Shown here one piece after another: positions 51,344 to 59,800 of a DNA stretch of 64,000 nt. The DNA lies in NCBI RefSeq assembly GCF_006542275.1, contig NZ_CP041217.1, positions 1,225,501 through 1,289,500 on the forward strand, in the 5' to 3' direction. The stretch is from Saccharibacillus brassicae (GTDB lineage Bacteria; Bacillota; Bacilli; Paenibacillales; Paenibacillaceae). The translations under genes were made by a program, and so were the position numbers. The notes below the pieces were generated by a model. It was not told the DNA's origin. It was given only the letters and a program-made list of their open reading frames with translations, and searched no databases. Position 1 is the first letter of the stretch. Every line of letters starts with the position of its first letter.

Positions 51344-52480
51344 TCAACGATGCGAGTTGGCGTGCCGGTGCTCGGGGTAAGGCAGTTCCAGCAGGCCGCG
51401 CAGCGTGTCATGCTCGTATTCCGTACGGAACAGCCCCCGGTCCCGCAGGATCGGAACGACCAGCCGGATAAAGTCCGCGAAGCCTTCGGGATGGTCCTGC
51501 CGGATCAGCAAAATATCCATCAGGCCGGCAAGGTGCCAGCGTTCGATCCGGTCGGCGACCTGCTCGGCGGACCCCATAAACGTCGGCTTGGGCATCCGAT
51601 ACCCGCGCGGCATCCACGATTCGATCTCCCGCATTTTGTCCAGCGCTTCCTGCTCCGTTTCGCCCACGATCGGATTCTGCGAAGGCATCATCAGCAGGTC
51701 GTGCGGCGAACGTCCTTGAGCGGCGGCTTTGCTTCTAAGTTCGGCCGCGTATCCGGTCAGGTAAGCGAAATCGTCGCCCGGTGCCATGATGACTTCGGCA
51801 TGCCGCGCGGCGATGTCCATAAACGTCGGCGAAGTGCCGGCTTGAAACACGACCGGTCTCCCCTGCCTGGAACGACTGACGTTCAGCGGTCCGTCCACCG
51901 AGAAATAGTTCCCTCTATAATTCAGCGCGTGCATCTTGCGGGGATCGTAGAAAACTCCGCTTTCTTTGTCCCGGATAAAAGCGTCGTCTTCATACGAATC
52001 CCACAGCCCTTCGACGATGTCCAGAAACTCTTTTTGCATCGGATACAGATCGGACTTGCGCAGATGGCCCCGGCTGTAATTGACCAGTCCGCCCGGATTC
52101 GACGTGACCGCGTTCCACCCGGCGCGTCCCCGGCTGATCTTGTCCAGCGAAGCGATCTGCCGCGCCACCGTGAACGGATCGGCATACGAAGTCGCGATCG
52201 TGGCCGCAAGGCCGATCGATCGGGTGACCATGCTCAAAGCGGACAAGATCGATACCCCTTCGAACATGCTCAAATAATGCGGAATCATGCCGGGACCGAT
52301 ATGGCTGACGTCCGCCAGAAAGATCAGGTCGAACTTCGCCTCTTCCAACTGGATCGCTTTTTCGGCGTAGTAATCTATGTTTTCGCTGCCGTCCGCCGGC
52401 ATGCCGGGATGTCTCCAGCCCGTATGATTCCAGCCGACGCCGTCAATGATGCCTCCCAATTTGAGCTTTCTTTGTTCCAC
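51344..52480 (-). CDS. LLM-class flavin-dependent monooxygenase (NtaA/SnaA/DszA family)
   Basis: A 378-residue FMNH2-dependent monooxygenase of bacterial luciferase-like fold, closest in style to NtaA/SnaA/SoxA/DszA enzymes, which oxidise carbon next to N or S. Family motifs: KFDLIFLADVSHIGPG, LSMVTRSIGLAATIATSYADPFTVARQIASLDKISRGRAGWNAVTS, and GRPVVFQAGTSPTFMDIAARHAEVIM. It needs reduced flavin from a partner reductase. A GTG at 52480, 15 bases after AAGGAGA, is the likely start. It lies 40 bp after the MarR gene and 35 bp before the Gfo/Idh gene. Confidence 0.87.
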   Translation of the reverse strand: MEQRKLKLGGIIDGVGWNHTGWRHPGMPADGSENIDYYAEKAIQLEEAKFDLIFLADVSHIGPGMIPHYLSMFEGVSILSALSMVTRSIGLAATIATSYADPFTVARQIASLDKISRGRAGWNAVTSNPGGLVNYSRGHLRKSDLYPMQKEFLDIVEGLWDSYEDDAFIRDKESGVFYDPRKMHALNYRGNYFSVDGPLNVSRSRQGRPVVFQAGTSPTFMDIAARHAEVIMAPGDDFAYLTGYAAELRSKAAAQGRSPHDLLMMPSQNPIVGETEQEALDKMREIESWMPRGYRMPKPTFMGSAEQVADRIERWHLAGLMDILLIRQDHPEGFADFIRLVVPILRDRGLFRTEYEHDTLRGLLELPYPEHRHANSHR

Positions 52481-52520
52481 CTTGGCCTGTTCTCCTTGTC
52501 TGCGCGGATCGAGACGGCGG

Positions 52521-52976
52521 CTAAGCCAGATTGCTCTCCATGTGCCGCATAAGCGTGCGGAGCATGAGCCGGTCTTCTTCGGAAATGCCGTGCAGCAGCT
52601 TCTCCCGCAGCTCTCTCCACTTGTTCTCGACCGGCTGCTGGAGCGCACGACCTTCGTCGGTGAGGAAAATCCGCATGACCCGCGCGTCCGCCCCGTCTTT
52701 TTTGCGATAAATGAATCCGTTCTGTTCCAGCGTCTTGACCATGTTCGTGACGGTCGGCGGCTCGCACTTGAGATGTTCGCACAGCTGCATCTGCGTAATG
52801 CCGTCGCCCAGCCATAACCGATACAACAAATTGTCCTGTCCGGCATAAAGATTGAGTTCTCTCAGCGATTCGCCGTAATTGCGCCGCATCTGCGAGGAGA
52901 CCCGGTCCAACGATTGGCGAATCTCGCAATCCACTGCATCTGTATCTGTATCTGTATTTGTATCTGTATCTGTCAT
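52521..52976 (-). CDS. MarR-family transcriptional regulator with N-terminal Thr-Asp repeat
   Basis: A 151-residue winged-helix regulator. Residues 2-13 are TD/TN repeats (TDTDTNTDTDTD) encoded by a GATACA hexanucleotide microsatellite. The MarR core follows: YRLWLGDGITQMQLCEHLKCEPPTVTNMVKTLEQNGFIYRKKDGADARVMRIFLTDEGRAL, with recognition helix PPTVTNMVKTLEQ. A DNA palindrome overlapping its own -10 box suggests autorepression. It heads an operon with a flavin monooxygenase and the Gal80-like protein. The first ATG has only a weak ribosome site, so the repeat may in part be outside the protein. Confidence 0.88.
   Translation of the reverse strand: MTDTDTNTDTDTDAVDCEIRQSLDRVSSQMRRNYGESLRELNLYAGQDNLLYRLWLGDGITQMQLCEHLKCEPPTVTNMVKTLEQNGFIYRKKDGADARVMRIFLTDEGRALQQPVENKWRELREKLLHGISEEDRLMLRTLMRHMESNLA
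52934..52974 (-). repeat. GATACA-type hexanucleotide microsatellite at the MarR start
   Basis: About six tandem copies of TGTATC (plus strand), one with a T/C change, lie directly at the start codon and encode alternating Thr-Asp. Confidence 0.9.
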
Positions 52977-53002
52977 GAGTCAACCATCCATTCTTTCCCG
53001 AT

Positions 53003-53018
53003 ATTTAGCAGGCTAAAT
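53003..53018. promoter_or_regulatory. MarR operator candidate, site 1 (autoregulation)
   Basis: ATTTAGC-AG-GCTAAAT is a 7-bp-arm perfect palindrome 27 bp before the MarR start. It overlaps the -10 box of the MarR promoter. Its minus-strand reading TTAGCCTGCTAAATAT matches site 2 at 55234 in 15 of 16 positions. Confidence 0.65.
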
Positions 53019-53044
53019 TTATCATGGACGGGAAGGGGTGTCAA
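53016..53044 (-). promoter_or_regulatory. Sigma-A promoter of the MarR-monooxygenase operon
   Basis: A consensus TTGACA, 17 bp and TAAATT on the minus strand. The -10 overlaps operator site 1. Confidence 0.8.
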
Positions 53045-53059
53045 TTTGCCGCAGCCTCT

Positions 53060-53800
53060 TCATTTTCTGGCGAAGCCCTGCTTGTTCAAGTAGTCCATCA
53101 TGCCGGGCAAAATGCTCCGCTCCAGATGATCCTGTACGTGATCGCTCCATCCTTTGACCTTTTTGGCGGTAAAAGGCGCTTTGACCGGACGCTGCTCGTA
53201 ATAATCCAGCACGATTCGGTCGTATTCGGCCAGTTCGTCGCGGTCCAGCGTCCGGTACCGGTCTTCGAACAGCACCATGGACTGCGGCAGTCTCGGCTTC
53301 AAGCCGGCTTTCTCTCCCGCCGGCACGCCGAGGCACAGTCCGACGAGCGGAATTGTGTATTCCGGCAGTTCGAGCAGGTCGGACAGAGCTTCGATATTCG
53401 CGCGCACCCCGCCGATGTATACGCCGCCGAGGCCAAGCGATTCGGCGGCCGTCAGCGCGTTTTGCGCCATCAGGCCCGCGTCGAACGCTCCGATCAACAG
53501 GAATTCGATATAGGACAGGTCCACGTCTGGCGCGATGCGATGATTGCGGTTGAAGTCCGCGCAGAAAATCCAGAATTCGCCCGCTTCTTCGATATACGGC
53601 TGATCCACGCACAGCGCTCTGACCTGCTTGCGCAGCTCCGGGTCCGTGATGCGGATAATGGAGACGGCTTGAAGCAGGCTGAACGACGACGTCTGGTTGG
53701 CGGCCCGGAAAATAACTTCCCGCTGCTCGTCGGTCAGCGGTTCGGGGGCATAGGAACGGACGGATACGTGATTGTGCAGCAGTTCGATCGTAGGATTCAA
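53060..53800 (-). CDS. Oxygen-insensitive NAD(P)H nitroreductase / FMN reductase (NfsA/NfrA-like)
   Basis: A 246-residue flavoenzyme of the NfsA/NfrA group. Motifs are IELLHNHVSVRSYAPEPLTDEQREVIFRAANQTSSF (FMN phosphate-binding Arg), DAGLMAQNALTAAESLGLGGVYIGGVR (the family core), and LVGLCLGVPA. It can supply reduced FMN or reduce nitro and quinone compounds. It follows the second monooxygenase by 62 bp on the same strand, so it is a plausible FMNH2 source for both monooxygenases (inference). TTG start with AAGAGGA upstream. Confidence 0.9.
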   Translation of the reverse strand: MNPTIELLHNHVSVRSYAPEPLTDEQREVIFRAANQTSSFSLLQAVSIIRITDPELRKQVRALCVDQPYIEEAGEFWIFCADFNRNHRIAPDVDLSYIEFLLIGAFDAGLMAQNALTAAESLGLGGVYIGGVRANIEALSDLLELPEYTIPLVGLCLGVPAGEKAGLKPRLPQSMVLFEDRYRTLDRDELAEYDRIVLDYYEQRPVKAPFTAKKVKGWSDHVQDHLERSILPGMMDYLNKQGFARK

Positions 53801-53862
53801 TGCTTTTCCTCTTTTCTATTGAATGTGATTGGGGACAGGGACGGAAACGGGAGCGCCAAGGT

Positions 53863-55197
53863 TCAGGGCTGCATCGCTCCGTATTGGTACGGCACGCCCA
53901 TATTCTCGCGCAGCGTCGCGCCTTCGTAGTCCCGATGGAACAAGCCGCGTTCCTGCAGGATCGGGACGACCTGTTCCACGAAATCGGCTACGCCGTCATG
54001 CGCGATGTCCGGCACGACCGAGAATCCGTCGCAGGCGCCGGCTTCGAACCATTCCTGCAGAAAATCGGCGACCTGCTCGGCGGTGCCGGCAACGACCGGA
54101 TGGTAATTGATGACGCCGTGGGCCAGCACGTCAAGCACGGACAGTCCCTGCTTGAGCAGCTGCAGCGCACGCGGAGAACGCGGGTCGCGCGGACTGGCGT
54201 ACGCTTGTGCCAGCAGCTCGTCGGGCAGCGGCGCGTGAATATCCACGGTGCTTACCGACAGCGGCAATCCGACCATCGAGCCGAGATAGCTCACCCGGCC
54301 CGGAATCTCCGCGGGATTGAAGCGCATCAGCTGCCTGCGCCGCTCCAGCGCTTCTTCTTCCGTCGCGCCGAGCGAGAACATGAAGCCCGCGTACATTTTG
54401 ATTTCGTCGGGATCGCGCCCGAACCGGACCGCGCTCTGCCGAATAGCCTGCCTGTGCTCGCGGGCCGATTCGATATCGTACGGATTGGCGTAGACGCCCG
54501 AAGCGTATCGGCCGGCCAGCTCCAGCCCTTCCCGGCCTCCGCCCGCCTGAAAAATAACAGGCTGTCCCTGCTCGGACGGCGGGATCGGCAGAGGGCCGCG
54601 CGACGCGTAATACTCGCCCTGCAGGTTGACCGGGCGAACCTGATCCATGTCGGCAAAAACGCCGCCTTCCGCGTCCAGCTTCCAGGCGTTTTCTCCCCAG
54701 CTTCCCCACAGCGCCTGCACAATCTCGATACTCTCCTGCGCGCGGGCATAACGTTCTTCGCGGCCGGCGACCCGGGCCCCGAAATTGGCGGCGGCCAGCG
54801 GCTCGGACGTCGTTACCGCATTCCAGCCTACGCGCCCGCGGCTGATAACGTCCAGCGCTTTGAACTGGCGGGCGATCGAGTACGGGTAGTTGAACGTCGT
54901 CGACAGCGTCGCGACCAGTCCGATGCGCGACGTCTCCCGGGCCACCGCCAGCAGCGCCAGCATCGGGTCCATCGGGAACATCGGCGTCTGCGGACCGAGA
55001 TCGACGGTCAGCGCCGGCGTATCGGCGATAAAGATCATATGGAATTTGCCTTGTTCGGCGATTTGCGCCCGCCGTACGTAGGCGTCCGTGTCGGCGTAAG
55101 CCGCCGGATCGGTGCCCGGCATACGCCAGGCGCTGAATTCGGCGCCGTAGCCGGACACCATTTGCAGAGCAAGCTGCATCTGTTTGCGAGAGGTCAT
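53863..55197 (-). CDS. LLM-class flavin-dependent monooxygenase (NtaA/SnaA/DszA family), second copy
   Basis: A 444-residue NtaA-type monooxygenase with the full family length. Motifs are FHMIFIADTPALTVDLGP, ARETSRIGLVATLSTTFNYPYSIARQFKALDVISRGRVGWNAVTTSEPLAAANFG, and GQPVIFQAGGGREGLELAGRYASGVYA. B. subtilis members of this family (YxeK, YtnJ) work in breakdown of S-modified cysteines, so sulfur or nitrogen scavenging is the best guess. AAGGAGAAAAGAACC precedes the ATG. First gene of a two-gene operon with the nitroreductase, divergent from the HxlR regulator. Confidence 0.9.
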   Translation of the reverse strand: MTSRKQMQLALQMVSGYGAEFSAWRMPGTDPAAYADTDAYVRRAQIAEQGKFHMIFIADTPALTVDLGPQTPMFPMDPMLALLAVARETSRIGLVATLSTTFNYPYSIARQFKALDVISRGRVGWNAVTTSEPLAAANFGARVAGREERYARAQESIEIVQALWGSWGENAWKLDAEGGVFADMDQVRPVNLQGEYYASRGPLPIPPSEQGQPVIFQAGGGREGLELAGRYASGVYANPYDIESAREHRQAIRQSAVRFGRDPDEIKMYAGFMFSLGATEEEALERRRQLMRFNPAEIPGRVSYLGSMVGLPLSVSTVDIHAPLPDELLAQAYASPRDPRSPRALQLLKQGLSVLDVLAHGVINYHPVVAGTAEQVADFLQEWFEAGACDGFSVVPDIAHDGVADFVEQVVPILQERGLFHRDYEGATLRENMGVPYQYGAMQP

Positions 55198-55232
55198 GGT
55201 TCTTTTCTCCTTTGAAATTTGTTACACTGGTA

Positions 55233-55248
55233 GTTAGCCTACTAAATA
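55233..55248. promoter_or_regulatory. MarR operator candidate, site 2
   Basis: TTAGCCTACTAAATAT at 55234-55249 repeats the motif seen at site 1 (TTAGCCTGCTAAATAT). It lies 37 bp before the second monooxygenase start, beside a TATATT sequence that may be its -10. This puts the monooxygenase-nitroreductase operon under the same regulator, or under the divergent HxlR protein. Confidence 0.55.
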
Positions 55249-55372
55249 TATAAAACGCATGCTGCGTTCGACGGCGTGAACCTATCATAAGTCCGGCGCT
55301 TTGCTTTGCAAAGAAGGCAATTTAAATAGGCATAGTCCATAATTTTGTACCTTTGGATCGGGAGGGATCGCC

Positions 55373-55822
55373 ATGAGAGTCTGTTTGAACGGATTCGAGC
55401 CGGCCTTTATTGAAGAAAAAGAAGACCTGTACGCAATCGTCCTGACGCAGAACATCCTGTCGGGCCGATGGAAATATTTCATTCTCTGGTATCTCAAAAG
55501 CGGAACCCGCCGTTTCGGCGATATCCAGCACTTTCTCGGCGGACTGTCGCAAGGTTCGCTCACCAAGCAGCTCAAAGAGCTGGAAAAAGACGGCGTCGTG
55601 CACCGGAAAGTGTACCCGGAAGTTCCGCCCAAAGTCGAATATTCGCTGACCGAAAAAGGCGTTCGGCTGCTGCCGATTCTGGAGCAGATGGAAGCTTTCG
55701 GAAAAGAGTACGGGGAAAACGGGCCGCACGGAGAGCGCGAAGCGAACAGAGCGCGCGGGAAATCGGACGAAGCGGGAGAATCCGAAGAAACGACCGAATC
55801 CGGCGAAACGGAATTTTCGTGA
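55373..55822 (+). CDS. HxlR-family transcriptional regulator
   Basis: A 149-residue winged-helix protein of the HxlR (DUF24) family. The core is ILSGRWKYFILWYLKSGTRRFGDIQHFLGGLSQGSLTKQLKELEKDGVVHRKVYPEVPPKVEYSLTEKGVRLLPILEQM, nearly as in B. subtilis HxlR. There is one Cys (C4); the usual redox Cys before GKWK is replaced here, so thiol sensing as in YodB is doubtful. The C-terminal ~35 residues are Glu/Ser/Arg-rich and atypical. GGGAGG precedes the ATG. Divergent from the monooxygenase-nitroreductase operon, its likely target. Confidence 0.9.
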   Translation: MRVCLNGFEPAFIEEKEDLYAIVLTQNILSGRWKYFILWYLKSGTRRFGDIQHFLGGLSQGSLTKQLKELEKDGVVHRKVYPEVPPKVEYSLTEKGVRLLPILEQMEAFGKEYGENGPHGEREANRARGKSDEAGESEETTESGETEFS

Positions 55823-55827
55823 ACAAG

Positions 55828-55876
55828 AAAAAGGCATTCCGAGGCAGAAGAATCTGCAAGCGGAATGCCTTTTTTG
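55828..55876. terminator. Bidirectional terminator after the HxlR gene
   Basis: AAAAGGCATTCCG and CGGAATGCCTTTT enclose a loop with a GCAGA/TCTGC inner stem. Confidence 0.9.
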
Positions 55877-55929
55877 GCGCGGTCCGATTCGGATAATTTG
55901 CCCGATCCGGTACGGGCCGTGCTTTTCGA

Positions 55930-56005
55930 ACCCCTATTGTTGGGGTTCGTATTGTTAGAGCTCATATCGTTGGAGTTCGCATTGTCGGAGTTCTCGTTGT
56001 TCGGG
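55930..56005. repeat. Degenerate 15-bp tandem repeat
   Basis: Five 15-bp units of the kind ATTGTTGGGGTTCGT run downstream of the SLH-module stop codon (56032). A minus-strand frame through them encodes Asn/Ser-rich pentapeptides but has no ribosome site. Confidence 0.7.
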
Positions 56006-56031
56006 ATGCTCTTTTTGCAGGGCTCGGTTTT

Positions 56032-56871
56032 TCAGGGAGCGGTTTTGTCGAGCAGCAGCGAGACGGCCTGCGCCGTCTCCGCACGGCTTACCGTCGCCTG
56101 CGGCATGAACCGGTCTCCTCCCCGACCCTGCATCAGTCCGAGGTTCTTCGCGGCGGAGACGGATTCTTGCGCCCACTTGCCGACGTCATCGACGTCTTTG
56201 AAATCGGCACGTTTCCCTGCCGAGGACGCTTCGCGGCCTGCCCGGAATCGATAGGCGTTCATGAGCATGACCGCCATTTCTTCCCGGCTCAGCGTGTCTT
56301 CCGGACCGAACGTATCCCGGCTTCGGCCGCCTGCGATTCCCGCTTCGAATACGGCGGCAATCGCAGGCGCATAAGCCCGGCGGGCATCGATGTCCCTGAA
56401 CGGATTCGGCTTCGCCGAATCCAGGTCCAGTGCCCGGGCGATCAGCGCGGCGAATTCGGCCCGGGTCACGTCGCGCTTGGGCGCAAACGACGCCCCGTCG
56501 AATCCCTGCACGATTTGCCTGGCGGCCATGCGCCGGATCGCTTCATGCGCCCAATACGAAGCCGGCACGTCGTCGAATGACTTGTCGTAACGCAGGAGGC
56601 CGTACCGGCCGGAGCGGTCCACCTGCGCCGTCCATCCGCTGTCCGTCTGCGTGCCGCCCATATACTCAAGGCTTCCGTTTTCGGCGATCGCGTAGATGCC
56701 GTCCGGCTTCTGCGGCGAATTCCCGTCGGCGCGCAGCCGGAGCGTGACCGGCTTCGAGAACGCCTTCAGCGGGCGAACGGTACCGTCGGCTTGAACGACC
56801 GACAATTCGAAATCGAATATTTCGCCCGCAGCGGCGATCTCCGCTTGGCTGCGGCCTGCGGCGCGTTCAAG
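56032..56871 (-). pseudogene. SLH cell-wall-anchor module, in-frame continuation of the GH32 protein past an amber codon
   Basis: These 279 codons follow the TAG at 56872-56874 without any frame change. The reading runs from LERAAGRSQAEIAAAGEIFDFELSVVQADG, completing the beta-sandwich domain interrupted by the stop, to three SLH domains: YDKSFDDVPASYWAHEAIRRMAARQIVQGFD, NPFRDIDARRAYAPAIAAVFEAGIAGG, and DFKDVDDVGKWAQESVSAAKNLGLMQG, each followed by a TRAE/SREE/SRAE motif. It ends SLLLDKTAP with a normal stop. No ribosome site or promoter stands before it; a TTG at 56805 is the only possible internal start and would split a domain. Without read-through this part is not made. The frame is intact to its end, so decay is recent or the stop is functional. 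Confidence 0.85.
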
Positions 56872-59800
56872 CTACGCCCGGCGCACATCGGCGGGCAGCA
56901 CATCCAGTTCGACGGAGATTCGGGCTTGTCCCCATGCCGCAGCCGGAATCAGCGGCCGCAGCTGCATCAGAACGTCCGCCGGAATATCGATCTCCACTGC
57001 GCCCCGGACGATCTTCAGGGCATTTTCCCCGCCGTTCGCGGCCAGGTCGGCCGGGAAGAGCAGCTGACGCTGCCCCGGTTGAAGCCTGAACGACAAGCTG
57101 CCGGGCTCAAGCGGCTTATCCGTGACGTTCAAGGAACCGGCCGGAGAAACGACGTTCGGCCCCGAAGCGGGCGCAGCGGGTGCAGCGCCCGGATCGTTCG
57201 GATTGGTTGGGTTGACCGGAACGGACGGATTACCCGGATCGGTCGGTTGTCCCGGCTCCGCCGGTTCCGACGGACCGGTCGGCTCTCCCGGATCAACGGG
57301 AGCACTTCCCTGGACCGGCACGTTGAAATCGTCGACGTTGATATGCCCGAACCCGCCGGCCGATTGATCCACCACTTTCAAGTAAAGTTGTTCACCCACG
57401 TAGGCCGAAGCGTCCCAAATTTTGCGCTGGTACTCTTCGTAATTCGTCGCCGTTTCCTTGAACAGCTCCTGCCCGTCCGAGGCCCGGACAAGCGCGACGT
57501 ACAGCTTGTCCGGATCGCGTCCGCCGCTGACGAGGAAATCGATTCGGCCGTTCCCGCCGAGCACGAAATTTTGCGATTTCAGCGTTCCCGTCAAGCGGTC
57601 GCCGCCCGCGGCTTCGTTGAAGCCCCACAGATGATAACCGCCGGGAATCTTGTGCGACGGATTGAAGTAGATCGTGTCCCAGAAGAACGCTTCATCGGTC
57701 ACATGGACATTCTGGAAAGCTTCGCCTTCCGCGATCCAGCCGGTCAGGTCCCCCGTGGCAAAATCGTGATTGGGCAGTTCCGTCAAGCCGGGATAAGCGG
57801 AATTGTCCCAATCGGCGGGCACGTCGACCGGAGCCGCCGCTTTGCCCGTCAAAGCGTTCATGTTCCACACTTCCATCGACTTGACCGTAATGTCCTGATC
57901 GCCCCAGACCTGCAGCCCGAGCGAATCGTACCGGCCGACGTAGACGCGCGTCGTCAGCTTTTTCTTGTCGTTGGCAAACGCTTCGACGACCGATCGATCC
58001 AGGAACACGTGCAGCTTGAGATTTTCGCCGTCCAGGTCCACGTACCCGCCCTGAACGCCGTCCACCCGCACGTCCGGATCGATACTGCTTCGGGTCCGGT
58101 CCACGTTGAACGTCGAGTCCGCTTTGTCGTAATAGATCAGCGTCTCTTCTTCGCCGTTGTCGGAACGGCGCACCTTGAGCCCGAACTGCTGCGCTTCGCC
58201 CGGATCGATCTCCATGACGATTTCCAGCATGTCGCCTTTGACGTCCTTGATCGACCGGTTGGCGTCCGCCAGACTTTCGTTGCTCAGGTCGACCAGCTTG
58301 TCCGCCCGCAGGCTTTGCAGTTCCGCGATCGGCTCGATACGCAGCTCGTCTTGATCGTCGAGGCTCAGCGAGATCGGCAGCGCCAGATTGTGCGCCCATC
58401 CCGCCTGGTATTCGGCCTGCGGCGTTCTGACGTTCTGCACCATGGAGAAGACGACCGTTCTGCCGTCGGGCGTCACCATGCCGCTCTCCGCCGTCAAATA
58501 ACCGTCGCCCACGTCGAGTTTGGACGGCGCGTCCCGGTCGGGGACGAACCTGAAATTGTCGCGGTCCCACGTGCCGATCCAGTAGAAGACTTCAACGTCC
58601 CGCTGCACGTCGTTCGCCGGCGGAACCTGTTCCGGCTTCTCGTGCGGATTCACCATGAAAATATACTTTTCTTTGCCGGTGCTGTCTGTGCCGAGCGGAA
58701 GCAGCACCGGCAGTTCCCATACCGTGCCGAGTTCCGGGTACAGGCTTCGGTCGCTCGTATACAGCGGACCTTTGTATTCCCAATTGTACATGTCGTCGGA
58801 CACGTAGACCAAGGCCGTTCCGCTGCTGAAGTCTTTCAGGCCGGAAGTGACCAGTTGGTACCATTTGTCCGTCTCTTGGTCGTACCAGACGAACGGGTCC
58901 CTGAACTCGTTCGGGATACCATTGCCGCCTTGCTCGGTGACCGGCACCGGATGCTTGTTCCATTTTTCCAGATCGGGATCGGTCAAATCGGCCGGAGTAG
59001 CCAGTCCCGTCCGCTGGTTGGGCGACAATGCGTCGTTGCCGGCCGTGTAGAACAGCACCGGATTGCCGGAGCGGTCGTACGCGGCGCTGCCCGACCACGC
59101 GCCGTCGGGGTCCAGCGAACCCGCTTCGGGCGCAAGCGCCGGCCGCACGTTCTCCCAGTGGACCATGTCGTCGCTGACCCAATGGCCCCAATGGATCTGA
59201 TGCCAGTACGGGCCCTGCGGATTATGCTGGTAGAACAGATGGTATTTGCCGTTGTAATAGATCGGCGCGTGCGCTTCGTTCATCCAGTTCTGCGGAGGCA
59301 TCGCATGGTACTGCGGACGATGTTGGTCCCCGTCGAAGACCGCAGGGTCCTCGTCGATATCGCCTCTCGGAATTTGCGGAATGCTGCCGCCGTGCAGCGT
59401 CTTCACGCTGTCGTATTCGGCGCGAATCTCCGCGGCGCCGAGCGCGCGGTTCTGCAATTTCACTTCGTCGATCAGTCCGCTGAACATGTTGTAAGAGAAC
59501 AGGCCCGCAAGCTCTACGGGCTTGTTGTTTTTGCCGATCAGCAGGCTCGCGGAAGACGCGGTGATCGGGACGTTCGCGGGCGTATCCTGCGAAGCCACTT
59601 CCTCGCCGTTCAGGTACAGTTTGATTTTGCCTGCCTGCTTGTCGAACGTCGCGGCCACGTAGTTCCAGGCGTACTTTTCCAGCGGATGATCTTTTACCCA
59701 GACCTGAACCCACTGTCCCCCGATGCCCATCTGCGCGGACCAGGTGCCGTGCCGGTACATGCCCAGGGCAAAACCTTCCGCCTTGTCCGCGTCGGACTGG

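Noticed and set aside
55373-55822. Thiol-switch function of the HxlR regulator
   Set aside because: The single Cys (C4) is not at the position of the redox Cys of YodB or HxlR relative to the GRWK motif.
55285-55965. Minus-strand frame of 226 codons starting with Asn/Ser repeats
   Set aside because: It is antisense to the HxlR gene, which has a good ribosome site and family match, and crosses a bidirectional terminator.
56805-56807. Independent SLH gene starting at the TTG
   Set aside because: No ribosome site or promoter; the start would cut a beta domain whose first half lies before the amber codon in the same frame.
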